A stretch of DNA of 64,000 nt from Branchiostoma lanceolatum (taxonomy: Eukaryota; Chordata; Leptocardii; Amphioxiformes; Branchiostomatidae): the NCBI RefSeq assembly GCF_035083965.1, contig NC_089724.1:2632501-2696500 (forward strand). Direction: 5' to 3'. The position numbers and the translations under genes are program-made. How positions within the stretch are numbered: the first letter of the stretch is position 1; the number at the start of each line of letters is the position of its first letter. Under the pieces are notes generated by a model, which saw only the letters and a list, made by a program, of their open reading frames with translations, ran no database searches and was not told the DNA's origin. This document shows positions 1 to 10,770 of the stretch, piece by piece.

Positions 1-1088
1 TCACACTCCTCACATGCATAGGGTTTCTCTCCAGTGTGAGTCCTCGCGTGCCTCACCAGCATGCACTTGTGTGCCGCCTGATAACCACATTTTGCACACA
101 TGAAACATCTCACTTCTGCACGAGCTTTCTTGTGTTTCTTTGTGCGTTTCATTGTACAACTCTTTGTACGTGCCCTGTGTGTTTTCATGTGGCTTTTAAT
201 GGTACTCTTCTGAGCTGCCCTGTAGTCACATTCCTCACACTTGAATGGTTTCTCACCTGTGTGAGTCCTCATGTGCCTGTCTAGATTGCATTTGCGAGAT
301 GCTATGTACTCACATTCCTCACAGGGATACAGTTTCTCCCCTAAGTGAGTCCCAACGTGTTTGGCCATATTATTCTCGCTTGCTGCCCTGAAACCACATA
401 TTTGGCACTTATGTTTTTCCTCGCATGTGTGAGCTTCCAAAATGTGCCTCTCCAGTGTGAGCTTCCTGGTTGCACTGAACTCACATTCTCCGCACCGAAG
501 ATTTTTCTCACCAATGTGAGTTCTGAGATGCTTCTCATATCTAGACTTGAATGCCGTTCTGTATCCACAATCCTTGCACACATGGGGAGATCTAGACCCA
601 TCCGTGTGAGTCTTCATGTGCATCTGCAGTGTGTGAAGGGAGGATGTTCTGTACTCACACTCCCCACACATGAAGGGCTTACCCTCGTAAGTCGCGTGTG
701 TCAGCGCGTGACACTCCAGCTGCTTTTGGTCAGTCGCGGCGAACTCACAGAGGGGACAACTGTGCTGCGGCATCTTGGACAACGAGTCGTTGCCAATGGC
801 AACCCCCTCTTTCTCACCTGGCGTGCTGACTGCTTCCGCCATGGTGAAGGATGAACAGTTCTCCCTCCCTCCGCTCACCAAAGGTTTCCCATCTGTGTGT
901 GTTGCCATGTGTTGGATCATGTTGCTGGCCACGGTTGTCCGGTGTCCACAGGTGCTGCACTGGAATGGTCTGGTGCAGCCAGCTGAGGCAACCAGCACCT
1001 CGATCTGTAGTTCCCCATCAGTGGTGCCCTTACTGAGCTCACTGCCTGCTGCTGCCATTTTGTGCTGATTGCTGTTGGGTGCCAACAT
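1..1088 (-). CDS. C2H2 zinc-finger protein A, 3' part beyond window
   Basis: Seen: an open minus-strand frame runs from ATG at 1088 off the left edge (about 362 codons). A second in-frame ATG at 1058 begins MAAAGSEL, matching the MAAA(G/S)SDL start of the paralogues, so 1058 may be the true start. A likely acceptor (TTCTACAG) lies just before 1091. Nine complete C2H2 fingers and one cut finger are present: FQCSTCGHRTT.., CPLCEFAATD.., FMCGECEYRTS.., HVCKDCGYRTA.., LRCGECEFSAT.., HKCQICGFRAA.., YPCEECEYIAS.., FKCEECDYRAA.., FMCAKCGYQAA... The spacer between fingers 8 and 9 is very basic (several K/R). Known: tandem C2H2 fingers with TGEKP linkers usually bind DNA in the nucleus. The gene is inverted relative to B-H. 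Confidence 0.9.
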   Translation of the reverse strand, partial: MLAPNSNQHKMAAAGSELSKGTTDGELQIEVLVASAGCTRPFQCSTCGHRTTVASNMIQHMATHTDGKPLVSGGRENCSSFTMAEAVSTPGEKEGVAIGNDSLSKMPQHSCPLCEFAATDQKQLECHALTHATYEGKPFMCGECEYRTSSLHTLQMHMKTHTDGSRSPHVCKDCGYRTAFKSRYEKHLRTHIGEKNLRCGECEFSATRKLTLERHILEAHTCEEKHKCQICGFRAASENNMAKHVGTHLGEKLYPCEECEYIASRKCNLDRHMRTHTGEKPFKCEECDYRAAQKSTIKSHMKTHRARTKSCTMKRTKKHKKARAEVRCFMCAKCGYQAAHKCMLVRHARTHTGEKPYACEEC

Positions 1089-1224
1089 GCACTGTAGAAC
1101 AAGACATGGGGAATCGTGAGTAAGGTAAGGTAAAGGTAAAGCAGTCATCCTCAATTGAGGTGAAGCATAATGCTTTTTCAAGTAGATAGTGGTAGTGCAA
1201 TGCGGCTTCGCTACGGCTCACGTT

Positions 1225-1500
1225 TTTGGCCAAGCACACCGGGTCACCCCTACTCTTCTCGATAAGTGTGTTGGGTTCTTTTACATGCAGAGGTTTGACG
1301 CTTGAGGCTTACGACCGAAGCTTCCTCATACACGGGGCCGCCAGCTTTACGTCACCATCCGAAATGACAAATGCAATCCCTTACAACATGTCCAAGCTCG
1401 AGTAGACCACTGAGGATTGAACCCGGGCCCTTAGGATCAACAGAATTTGATCCAGATGGCGAAGCAGCGAGGTTGCATTACCGCTTGCGGCACGGGGACA
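1225..1500 (-). repeat. SINE-like tRNA-derived repeat
   Basis: Read on the minus strand, the right end has a B-box-like GGGTTCAATCC after a GGTAATGCAACC stretch. The body then contains the GGGTTCTTTTAC-type segment that recurs at 27.77 kb and 54.87 kb. It looks like a degenerate tRNA-derived SINE; exact ends are unclear. Confidence 0.5.
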
Positions 1501-1539
1501 TGTCTGAGTAAGAATATTAGATTAGCCTGGATGTCAGCC

Positions 1540-1645
1540 TGGTAAATATACCATCGGGGACTCCCCGGTATCTCTACGGTGCTGGGAGGGGTGCCCGCCC
1601 GCCCCGGTAGATTAGCCCGCTTGGGGTGGGTTTAATGACGGGCTC
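1540..1645 (-). repeat. Fragment of the TAGCCTGG inverted-repeat family
   Basis: Reverse-complement match to the inner part of the complete elements at 32466-32729 and 52209-52473: the GCGGGCGGG, CGTAGAGATACCGGGGAG and GGTAT blocks occur in the same order. No terminal repeats or target duplication remain. Confidence 0.6.
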
Positions 1646-2199
1646 AAATTATGGCTTAATTAGTACTCTCCTGAAGAGATAGCTCTATGGAGAGGCGATA
1701 ACTCTATATGCCAACTAAGAAGACAGGCTGACAGCGGTCACAGGGTCACAGCGGTTACGGATCACAAGCAGATACGGGGGCTCAAGCAGATACATGTACG
1801 CGGCGCATCGGAGGCTAAGCAACACTATACATTGCCTTCCCTCTAGCCCACCCACAGCTTGACCCAGTTTCTCCTCAAGGAAATTCCATAAGAGGCCAAA
1901 CCCCCATGTATAGCCTTGAGGCCCAGAATTCGAAAGGGTAGCATACCGATGTAGACCACTACTAGCCCACCCCACCCCACCTTTTCCGCATACCCGTAAT
2001 GTTACACGTTGAAATGAGTTCTTAGCATGTAACTGATTATATGGTTACATTCTTACAATAAGTACATGTAATATGATATAAAGATCCTTAAATACATCAA
2101 AATCAACAGACAATGCCCTCACAGACTCCTTACATAATTACCAATACTGACTGGATGTGTAAAAGAACTTGACTTGAAAATAACTGAGACTATGACACA
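1646..2199. other. Intergenic, nothing recognised
   Basis: No finger-type coding sequence, tRNA-like box or clear inverted repeat was found. Short open frames here have no recognisable composition. Confidence 0.4.
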
Positions 2200-2653
2200 T
2201 AGCATACACACACCTCTTGTTTTCTGTGCTGTCTTGAGAAAAGTACGCGTGCACAACTCTGTACGTCTTGAAGTTGTACAGCAATTTCAGGGCATCTTTT
2301 TCCATTCAGATAACATCTCTCGACCTACCAGGGAAAAGGTCAAGGGTTATATTTCCAGGGACTGCTCTCGTACCCAGAGCTAAATCTTGAGTTCTGAGGT
2401 TACCAACGTTGTTATTCTTGCCACACAGATATAAAATAAGATGCTACGCTAACGTTTGGTTGAGATTAGCGATACAATGCATTATTTTAACACTAACCAC
2501 AATACTAGTAGAAACAGCTGATAAGAACTCTGGACAGAAGAACACAGTTCTGAGTATGTTGACCTTTGACCCTTATGAGACGGGTGGAAGGAAAGCGTGA
2601 TTCGGACAGACGTTCACAACTCGGACGAGTCTATTCTGCACATCCACATTAAA
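2200..2653 (+). promoter_or_regulatory. Promoter and non-coding exon 1 of ZNF B
   Basis: This block is homologous to the 5' blocks of units C, D and F (same order of short motifs, including GGGAAAAGGTCAAGGG, CTCGTACCCAGAGC and TTCTGCACATCCACA). A direct-repeat-1 site TGACCTTTGACCC is at 2560-2572. Exon 1 is inferred to end at 2653 before GTAGGT. The intron then carries the family-specific TGGGGAGGGGGG tract (about 2778) and TTTTTGGCAACGACTCAGGG (about 2933). No TATA box is seen. Factor binding is inference from known RXR/HNF4/COUP-TF DR1 sites. Confidence 0.6.
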
Positions 2654-3052
2654 GTAGGTACCACGGGTATTAAAGATACCTAAGACTTTCAGCGTGTGGA
2701 GGTAGAGACTAAAATTTAATTTGGTTGTATTTCTTTGTTGTCATTGTAGCTCAAACTTTCTTTCGTTGTTGGTACCGTTGGTGGGGAGGGGGGCATTAGC
2801 TGAGTACTAGTAGTAGTAGACTGTTTTCACAATACACGTACGTGCGTAGTGTAATGAAATGTTTCAAATCATCTCAGTGTTTTCACATGTTTCTTCAAAA
2901 ATTTGTAGTGCTTTTCAGTACTAGTATTGCACTTTTTGGCAACGACTCAGGGGCGAGCCTAAGAAACTCGAAGCCTATTTAGCTATAGGTAGTCCATTGA
3001 CTGTTTATTCCTGTTTCTATCATATTCAGAACTGAAGACCACAGCCAGGTAT

Positions 3053-3443
3053 GGCCATGTTGATTTGATTACATGGATGGCATCCTCTGGGAACCCCAAA
3101 ACTGATGCGAGCGTGCGAATAAAAGAAGTTGTCTTCATTATGAAATCTACGTGGTCAGTAAGGATTAACAAAGCAACACACAAAGTACATTTGTATGGTA
3201 TACCGAAATATAGATTCCTCAGTTTTGTTCTTTCAAATCCTCTTCTTTGACTTTGGAATTGACTTTAAAATGCTACGACATTAGTATCCGTTATCTGAAA
3301 TTGTTTTGTTATTGCAATTTACAGCATGTAGTTTATCATTTTGCAGCTGTTTTTTTTATGATTTTCAGTTTTGCCGAAAACTGGAAACAGACAAACATTG
3401 ATGTGTGCGTGGATGCCATCTATATAATCACATCAACATGGCC
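3053..3443. repeat. MITE-like element, GGCCATGTTGAT family, copy 1
   Basis: The ends are inverted repeats: GGCCATGTTGATTTGATTA at the left and a TAATCACATCAACATGGCC-like end at the right. The copy at about 46743-47066 shares the ends and the internal AAACTGATGCGAGC segment. It sits in intron 1 of ZNF B, at a position where unit C has continuous sequence (GAAGACCACAGG). Confidence 0.7.
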
Positions 3444-3904
3444 TTACTAGTACTTTGTAAAACTGTACATGAGGTGCAAGTATAACTGTATACCTGATCC
3501 TCTGTACCTGTCATGCTCAGATACACAGTTGAATAGCTATAGAACTGTCACAGTTCTATAGCTAGTCAGTGGACTCTTTCTCATTCTTAAACATTTTGTA
3601 TGTCTTTCTACAATGTAGTATCACACTTAATAACCTCATTACAAAGTACAACACAAAAAGGCATACATGTACTAAATTGTTGTTGCAAAAGCACACATGG
3701 GACACTGGAAATGAGGATGCCGGTCTACCTTCGTTGTTGCTTGAGTAACTGTCCGTTATCTTGCATATCTTATAATAATTATGGTTTTTATTGGTCAGAA
3801 ATTACCCGCAATGGCAGCCGTTCTAGCGCTGAATTGATGCAGGGTATTACAGGTTTCACACAATACACGACATATATAATATCTTATCCACACTTGCATT
3901 TTGT

Positions 3905-4140
3905 GCAACTGTCGCAAGGGTCTGGGCGGCTGCCATTCGGCGCCACCAGGTGACCTCAATACAACTTTCCCCAACCGAAGTCAGGTACCCATTTACACCT
4001 GGGTGGAGTGAGGACAGTCGTGTAAAGTGCCTTTCTCAAGGGCACAAGATCGGTGACATGACAGGATTCGAACTTGGGACCTCTTGGTTCTGAGTCGAAC
4101 GCTCTGTCGTTGCGCCACACAACCCCACCACTACCCGGAT
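3905..4140 (-). repeat. tRNA-derived SINE
   Basis: On the minus strand the head has A-box-like TGGCGCAACGACAGAGCG and B-box-like GTTCGAATCC. These are followed by a conserved body with GCCCTTGAGAAAGGCACTTT and GGTGTAAATGGGTACCTGA. The same head occurs at 44078-44165 and the same body at about 60960-61072. It ends about 30 nt before the coding exon of ZNF B. It is a repeat, not a working tRNA gene: no cloverleaf can be folded beyond the head. Confidence 0.75.
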
Positions 4141-4182
4141 GTCTAACCGTATATTTGTGAACTTTATTTTGCAGTTTGTGAA

Positions 4183-7167
4183 ATGGCGGCGGCCAGTAGT
4201 GACCTTCCTCTGGACAAGGCAGTCGTGGCAAGCTTCGACCCCGGCGAAGACAAGATGGCGACCACCAGCGGTGAGTCCCGGGAGGATGTAACCCGACACA
4301 GCTGTCCCCTCCGCGAGTTCTCCACAGCGGACCAGCAGCAACTGGAGTCCCACATGTCCACTCATGGAGAGGAGCCTGCTGAAAGTTTACCTCGTGGGGA
4401 ACGTGGCCAAATCAGGATTGCTTCCATAACCAGCAGGGACACACACATGGCAACACACACAGGGGAGAAACCAGATACGTGTGGGGACGGAGGCCACAGT
4501 GTGGGTCACCAGAGCAAAATGGCTTCCGATATGAAAACGCCCACTGAGGAGAAACCCTTTGCCCATGAGGAATGTGAGTACCGAACAATTAACAAGAGTA
4601 AATCAAAAGAACACATGAAAACTCACACAGTTGAGAAACCATTCAGTTGTGATGAATGTGGCTACAGGACAGCTTGCAAGGGCGACCTGGTCAAGCACAA
4701 AAAGACTCACTTGGTAGAACACATCAAGACTGGCACAGGTGAGAAACTGTTCATATGTAAAGAATGTGGCCTCCAGGAAGCTGCCCACATGCAAGAGACT
4801 CACACAGGTGAGAAACCCTTTGCAGATGAGATATGCAGCTGCAGAGCAGCATCAGGCGATGAGGAACCCTTTATGTGCGGAAAATGTGACTATCGGGCAA
4901 CCAGTAAAAGCAAACTGGACGTCCATACGAAAATTCACACTTTAGAGAAACACTTTGCCTGTATGGAATGTGGGTACCTAACAGCTCATAAGTATAGATT
5001 GAAAATACACATGAAGACTCACACAGGTGAGAAACCATTTAGGTGTGATAAATGTGGCCATAGGACAGCTTTCAAGAGCAACCTGGTTCAGCACATGAGG
5101 ATTCACTCAGAGGACACACCTGTCAGGTGTGAAAAATGTGGCTATGTGGCAGCATCCAGGTTTGACCTTAAAACACACGTGAAGATTCACAACGGTAAGA
5201 AGCCCTTCGCTTGCAAGGAATGCGAGTACAGGACGTCTCAGAAGAGCGATTTGGAAAAGCACCTCAAGACTCACACAGGTGAGAAACCATTCAAGTGCAA
5301 GGAATGTGGCTATAGGACAGCTCAAAAGTGCACCCTGGTCAAGCACATGAAGATTCACACAGGTGAGAAACCCTTCATGTGCGGAGAGTGTGGCTTTCGG
5401 GCATCCAGCAAGAGCAAAATGGACATTCACGTGAGAAGTCACACTGGTGAGAAACCCTTTGCTTGCGAGGAATGTGCGTACAGAACAGCTGATAAGGGCA
5501 GCCTCTTCAAGCACATGAAAACTCACACAGGTGACAAACCCTTCGCTTGCGGGGAATGTGAGTACAGGGCAGCTCACAAAAGCAACCTAGACAAGCACAT
5601 GAAAGAGACTCACCCAGGTGATGATGAGAGTAAGAAGCCTTTCATGTGCGGAGAATGTGGCTTTCGGGCACCCTGGAAAAGCAGATTGGACGTCCATCTG
5701 AGGATTCACACTGGAGAGAAGCCCTTCGCTTGCGAGGAATGCGAGTACAGGGCATCTAGCAAGGGCGATTTGGAAAAGCACCTCAAGACTCACACAGGTG
5801 AGAAACCATTTTTGTGTGAGGAATGTGGCTACAGGACAACTCAAAAGTGCAACCTGAACCAGCACATGAAGACTCACACAGGTGAGAAACCCTTGATATG
5901 CGGAGAATGTGGGTATCGGGCGAATTGCAAACGCAAAATGGACATCCACATGAGGATTCACACTGGGGAGAAACCCTTCACTTGCGAGGAATGCGGGTAC
6001 AGAGCAGCTAGCAAGACCACCCTCGTCAAGCACATGAAGACTCACACAGGTGAGAAACCCTTCGCTTGCGAGGAATGTGCGTATAGAACAGCTGATAGGA
6101 GCACCCTTGTCAAGCACATGAGGATTCACGCAGGTGAGAAACCCTTCGCTTGCGAGGAATGCGAGTACAGAGGATCTAGAAAGTACAACCTGATCCAGCA
6201 CATGAAGACTCACTCAGGGGAGAAACCAGAATTCAGGTGTGAAAAATGCGGCTACCTGGCAGCATCAAGGCTTGACCTTAAAACACACATGAAGACTCAC
6301 ATAGGTGAGAAGCCCTTCATGTGTGGTGAATGTGGGTATCGGGCGACCAGTAAAAGTAAAATGGACATCCACGTGAGGATTCACACAGGGGAGAAACCCT
6401 TCACTTGCGAGGAATGCGGGTACAGAGCAGCTAGCAAGACCACCCTCGTCAAGCACATGAAGACTCACACAGGTGAGAAACCCTTCGCTTGCGAGGAATG
6501 CGAGTACAGAGCATCTCACAACTACAGCCTCGTCAAGCACATGAAGACTCACACAGGTGATGCTGAGATGCCTTTTATGTGCGGAGAATGTGGCTATCGG
6601 GCAGCCTGCAAGAGCAAAATGGACATCCACATGAGAATTCACACTGGCGAGAAACCCTTTGCCTGTGGGCAGTGTAGCTACAGGACGACTCTAAAAGACA
6701 GTTTGAAAAGACACATGGAAACTCATAGTCAAACACAAGACGGACCTTCTAAATGTGATAAATGTGGCTACAAGTACAAGACAGATCTAGACAAGGTTGG
6801 CCACACCGGCCCCTTTATGTGTGCAGGATGTGATTACAGGACTTCATGCGAGTTTGCCATTGACGTGCACATGAAAACGCACACCACCTGCAAAGATTGT
6901 GGGTACCAAACAACTGACAAGGCTGAAATGCTTACACACAAGAGCACAAACTGCATCCGTGTCAAACCGCATTTGTATGTCAAGCCGCATCTTTGTAAAG
7001 AATGTGACTTCAGGACAGCCACAAAGCATGGCTTGGCTCAACATTATAAAACTCACGCAAAGAAATATTTTATTTGCGAGAAGTGTAGTTTTGTGTTGCC
7101 CCACAAGGATTCTCACAACATATTGCAACATATGGCGACCCATGTTCAGGCAGGAGTCAGCATGTAA
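4183..7167 (+). CDS. C2H2 zinc-finger protein B, about 26 fingers
   Basis: 994 codons, ATG 8 nt after the acceptor TTATTTTGCAG (ends 4174). Residues 1-40 contain FDPGEDKMATTS, the module that gene H expanded. Next comes a broken copy of the family's first finger: CPLREF in place of CPLCEF, so one zinc ligand is lost. Residues about 75-225 hold decayed fingers (for example FAHEECEY, with Cys to His). From about residue 225 onward come roughly 24 well-formed C2H2 fingers with TGEKP linkers. The finger FTCEECGYRAASKTTL appears twice identically, so an internal finger block was duplicated. The C-terminus has the family's odd module (CDKCGYKYKTDLDKVGHTG, a C2HC finger CKDCGYQTTDKAEM, and two last fingers). 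Expected role: nuclear DNA-binding regulator; target unknown. Confidence 0.95.
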   Translation: MAAASSDLPLDKAVVASFDPGEDKMATTSGESREDVTRHSCPLREFSTADQQQLESHMSTHGEEPAESLPRGERGQIRIASITSRDTHMATHTGEKPDTCGDGGHSVGHQSKMASDMKTPTEEKPFAHEECEYRTINKSKSKEHMKTHTVEKPFSCDECGYRTACKGDLVKHKKTHLVEHIKTGTGEKLFICKECGLQEAAHMQETHTGEKPFADEICSCRAASGDEEPFMCGKCDYRATSKSKLDVHTKIHTLEKHFACMECGYLTAHKYRLKIHMKTHTGEKPFRCDKCGHRTAFKSNLVQHMRIHSEDTPVRCEKCGYVAASRFDLKTHVKIHNGKKPFACKECEYRTSQKSDLEKHLKTHTGEKPFKCKECGYRTAQKCTLVKHMKIHTGEKPFMCGECGFRASSKSKMDIHVRSHTGEKPFACEECAYRTADKGSLFKHMKTHTGDKPFACGECEYRAAHKSNLDKHMKETHPGDDESKKPFMCGECGFRAPWKSRLDVHLRIHTGEKPFACEECEYRASSKGDLEKHLKTHTGEKPFLCEECGYRTTQKCNLNQHMKTHTGEKPLICGECGYRANCKRKMDIHMRIHTGEKPFTCEECGYRAASKTTLVKHMKTHTGEKPFACEECAYRTADRSTLVKHMRIHAGEKPFACEECEYRGSRKYNLIQHMKTHSGEKPEFRCEKCGYLAASRLDLKTHMKTHIGEKPFMCGECGYRATSKSKMDIHVRIHTGEKPFTCEECGYRAASKTTLVKHMKTHTGEKPFACEECEYRASHNYSLVKHMKTHTGDAEMPFMCGECGYRAACKSKMDIHMRIHTGEKPFACGQCSYRTTLKDSLKRHMETHSQTQDGPSKCDKCGYKYKTDLDKVGHTGPFMCAGCDYRTSCEFAIDVHMKTHTTCKDCGYQTTDKAEMLTHKSTNCIRVKPHLYVKPHLCKECDFRTATKHGLAQHYKTHAKKYFICEKCSFVLPHKDSHNILQHMATHVQAGVSM

Positions 7168-7180
7168 CCAACTGCAGACT

Positions 7181-7258
7181 TGCAGAGAATGCGGCTATGA
7201 GACATTTACAGCTAGTAGTAGTAAGCTCATACAGAAACTTACAAAGGGGCAAAACTAA
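7181..7258 (+). pseudogene. Out-of-frame extra finger behind ZNF B
   Basis: Just after the stop of B, another frame reads CRECGYETFTASSSKLIQK, a recognisable half finger. The same remnant follows gene C (15288 on: CRECNYKTCTACKLIQK) and gene E (about 21090). The family once had a longer C-terminus, or the remnant is reached by another route. Confidence 0.6.
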
Positions 7259-7508
7259 GTGTAGAGAGTGCCTTTAAGAGTGCTGAAAAAGACAAGCAGG
7301 ATCTCAGTCACAGCTACACACGAAAATCCAAGCCATTCCAGGGGGTTTCTGACTACATGTATATCTTTGTATGAGACAACTACACATTGATAAATCATTT
7401 GGCAACCTCACACAGGAGGGAAACCCTACTCTCCTAGCAGAGGTTAGACTCCAGCTCAGACCAACTTTTTAGGCATTCTATCAAGCTTTCTTTCATCCTT
7501 GATAAGAG

Positions 7509-7703
7509 GTAGCCTCCATCACAGACTTCCTAGAACGGCGGCGTATATATTTGGGGGAGGGGGGTCTTCCCTTGACGATATAACTCCCTCCGCGGCAAAA
7601 GTCCCTTGCCGGCATAAGAGAACCTTGGCCCGTGTAAAAATTGCGTCACCCCCCTCCCACAAATATATACACCGCCGTTCTAGGAAGTCTGCAAAGGAGG
7701 CTA
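7509..7703. repeat. MITE with 8-bp target duplication, in 3' flank of B
   Basis: The arms of about 57 bp are inverted (TAGCCTCC... to ...GGAGGCTA; both contain GACTTCCTAGAACGGCGG or its complement). They are flanked by direct repeats GATAAGAG at 7501-7508 and 7704-7711. Unit C has the empty site (CCTTGATAAGACTCTTTAAGAGG, near 15596). An 8-bp duplication is typical of hAT-type elements. Confidence 0.85.
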
Positions 7704-8091
7704 GATAAGAGGTCTATTCTACCAAGTTTAGTTGGTGGACAAAAAAGTAAAACTGACAAAGCAGAAAGCCAGATAAAAACACCTAGAACGATGTCCAAAA
7801 CAAGTCGGAGCCTAACCTCTGCTTTGAGAGTAGAGAAACGCTTGGCCTATGGGGAATGTACATGTAGGCCCCTTTAGCAGGCCTTTAAGCCCTACGGGTC
7901 TAACTTTTTTTTCTGATTGTATATCAGTTCTGTTGCGCTCAGTTTTCCCAAGGAGGTTTTATATAAAATCTCCTTGGTTTCCCAGGCCTGGTGACAAGAA
8001 ACTGCAGGCAATAGAAACCGTATGGACACAACCGTTAATGATAAATGTACATACATGTACATATATGAAGTGCTGTTGAAAATCACATTTT

Positions 8092-8097
8092 AATAAA
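8092..8097 (+). terminator. Polyadenylation signal of unit B
   Basis: AATAAA lies in a block that is conserved with the end of unit C (15931). It is about 0.9 kb after the stop codon of B; the MITE lengthens the distance. Confidence 0.45.
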
Positions 8098-8292
8098 TGC
8101 TGCTGTTAACAAATATATTATTGAGTCACAGTTTTTTAATGAATGAATGAAGACCTTTTTCTTGCACATATACCAACTGCCTTGAGACAAGTATTCATCC
8201 ACAACTCAAGAAAATTGTACGTCTTGTCAAGGCTTAAGGAGCCTTGGTCTTGTACAGCAGATTCAAGGCATCATTTTTCGTATGAATAATAA

Positions 8293-8769
8293 GGGGAGAC
8301 TAAACAGTTAGCGCCTGCACCTAGACCCCACGATGAAGTAAACACCAGGGTTTAAACCATTGAAAATCCTTTTTCCTGGGATTTTTGTGTGAAATCTGGA
8401 CAGTATAGGAGTGGCTGTGGTGGGATAGACTCTGTACATGCTGAATTAGTTAAAATCTGTCTCTACCTTGTTGGTTTTGGCACCCGCCTGATATAGTGGG
8501 ATGGTCTTCAGCTGGGTGTCTGAAGCCTGTAGGACCTATCCAAGGGCTCTGATTAGGGGGAAGGGGGATATCTGGAGAATAGCCGTATAGATTAGAATTC
8601 GAATTTGTCAGGAATGAATCTGATGACAGTTGACGTACTAATTTCAGGGTAAGTTTTTGTAGTCTGTTGTTTTGATTCCTGAGATAATGACACCTTCTTT
8701 TTCTTCACTTCCCCAAAGGGCTATATGCATTACTGGCATTTACTGTACTAGTAACTGTTTAGTCTCCCC
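8293..8769. repeat. MITE with GGGGAGACTAAACAGTTA ends
   Basis: Perfect 18-bp inverted ends (GGGGAGACTAAACAGTTA and its complement) are flanked by direct ATAA at 8289-8292 and 8770-8773. It interrupts the 5' block of unit C, which continues in the paralogues. Confidence 0.8.
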
Positions 8770-8779
8770 ATAACAGCAA

Positions 8780-9670
8780 AAGTACCGGGGTCACGGGTTC
8801 CTTAGTAATCACTCGGTGTCCAGCACCGAAGGCGCCTTCATCGCTAGACTTCCAGTGATGAAGTTTTGTCATCTGTGGCCTTCCAGCAATGAGGCGACTT
8901 CATTACTGGAAATCACTGAATTATCACTGGAAACCGAGAGATGAGAGTACCCGCGGGGCTGGAAAACCAGATTCCGCACCGTAATTGTAAACCGAGCCAG
9001 CTAATCCGATGTGCAGTTTACGCTAACGTACGCATCAATTTACGTAACATTACGCTTTAATACGAAAAAAGGCCAAAATACCTGCCGGGCGGTAGCAAAG
9101 CCGGGCAAGCTCCCGGACGGAATAAAATATATCCAGATGCTTGAATAAATAATTGTTCGTGTCACATAAAAGTACCGTACACTGACAAATCAATCATTAA
9201 AAAATTATACGGTATAAAGGTTCCCGGCTTTGTCTTATTGTAGTACGCCGTAACGGTATCGACTCAAAAATGCACTCAAAATATCAGATATTGTCTAATA
9301 GTTAGCACTGGAACATTCCAGTGATAAATGATATGTGATCACTGGAAGGCCACTAACAAAGTAATGTCATCACTCGGCTTCCAGCACTAGAGACTCAGAG
9401 AGTCACTCATCACTGGTAAATCTAGCGTGGAACCCGTGACCGCGGGACCTCCGTACTGGGTAACCAGTGATGAATGACCTTTGAACCAGCCTACTTGTCT
9501 GGCACCCGAGTGACGAGCGGAGATCATCACTAGAAGCCGAGTGATGAGCGGGTAATTCATTTCTGGAAACCGAGCACCGAGGCAAGATTCAGTGCTGGAA
9601 TTCCAGCACCGAGGGGGCTTCATTACTGGAATAAAGCCGTTCGTCACTGGATTTCTAGTGATGAACTTTC
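8780..9670. repeat. Foldback-like element with arrays of CCAGTGATGA motifs
   Basis: Two arrays (about 8815-8945 and 9305-9665) contain many copies of CCAGTGATGA or its complement TCATCACTGG, often followed by GCTTCCAGCAC-type words. They flank a centre (8950-9300) without them. A GGGGTCACGGGTTCC word at 8787-8801 is answered in inverted form near 9429-9443. It looks like a transposon with subterminal repeats; ends not fixed. Confidence 0.6.
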
Positions 9671-9734
9671 TTTCCAAAGGTGAAGGTAGAGCCTGGAACT
9701 GAAACAGGATGACACTCAGGCTAAACATCGCTCG

Positions 9735-10070
9735 ACCAATCAGGGAAAAGGTCAGGGGTTATCTTTCAGGACTGAACTCGTACCCAGAGCTCATCTTGTC
9801 ATTTGAAGATACTGACGTTGTTATTCATGCTACAGAGATGCTACACTAACATAACATTGAGTATAGCAATACACTGACATACATTACCCATGTTACCCAA
9901 CAGGGTACAGCGGATGATACACAAACAAACACACTGTCCTGGACACGAGACCACATTTTAACCTTTGACCCTTATCAGACGGGAAGCGTGCGTTCTAAAA
10001 GTTCTAAACTCGGACGTTTTCAGGCATTTTGAGTTTATTCTGCACGTCCACATCACAGTAGGTATTGCAG
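9735..10070 (+). promoter_or_regulatory. Promoter and non-coding exon 1 of ZNF C
   Basis: Homologous to the B, D and F blocks. The DR1 site is slightly changed (TAACCTTTGACCC, 9959-9971) and is followed by CTTATCAG, a GATA-type word. Exon 1 ends at 10070 in ATTGCAG before GTAACATG. The intron then has GGCGGGCTACCAGGGGTGGG (10156 on) and TTGCACTTTTTGGCAGTGCC (about 10366 on), both shared with the other units. Confidence 0.6.
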
Positions 10071-10770
10071 GTAACATGTGTCAAACTTTCTGCGTATGAA
10101 TGTAGAGCTAAAAGTTTTATTTGAAGGAATTTTCGCTGTTTTTCGGACATTTTTTGGCGGGCTACCAGGGGTGGGAGGGGGGCATGCACAACAACAAAAC
10201 TGACATGCAATTTTATACTTTTCTTGACTTTTCGAGCACACCTTGCCTCTGTCAAGAAGTTAATGACTGAGAGGATTTTTTTAGTTGCTGTTTATGATGT
10301 CGATCTGGACTTAATCCATCTCGCATGTTTCTAGTACTAGTAGTGAGTAGTATGCACCTTTCCAGTATTGCACTTTTTGGCAGTGCCTCAGGGGCGAGAC
10401 TAGTAGTAATATGCTAAGATAAGATACTTGAAGCCTAAATAGTATCCGTAAACTAACATTCATTTATATGCCTACCAACTTTGAAGACCACAGGTTACTT
10501 GAGAAATTGTTCAGCAACAGGTACCTGTCTACACAAACCATGAAAATGAGGGTTTCTGTAATGTTATGCCTATAACTACCCATTTATTGTTTCTTTAACT
10601 TTTAACTTCTCGTCCAGTCATTGGACAGATCATTAGCAGCTAGCCGTAAATGGGAGGGATGTAACAAAAATGTGATGAATGGGAAAAAAAATGAACATGT
10701 ACAAAAGACAATGGTGCATGTTTTCAATAAAGTAATGCACATTGGTGCATTTTGTTTTGCAGTTTGCAAC

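Noticed and set aside
5587-6213. Minus-strand frame of 208 codons inside gene B
   Set aside because: Antisense shadow of TGEKPF finger repeats; the same type appears opposite every finger gene.
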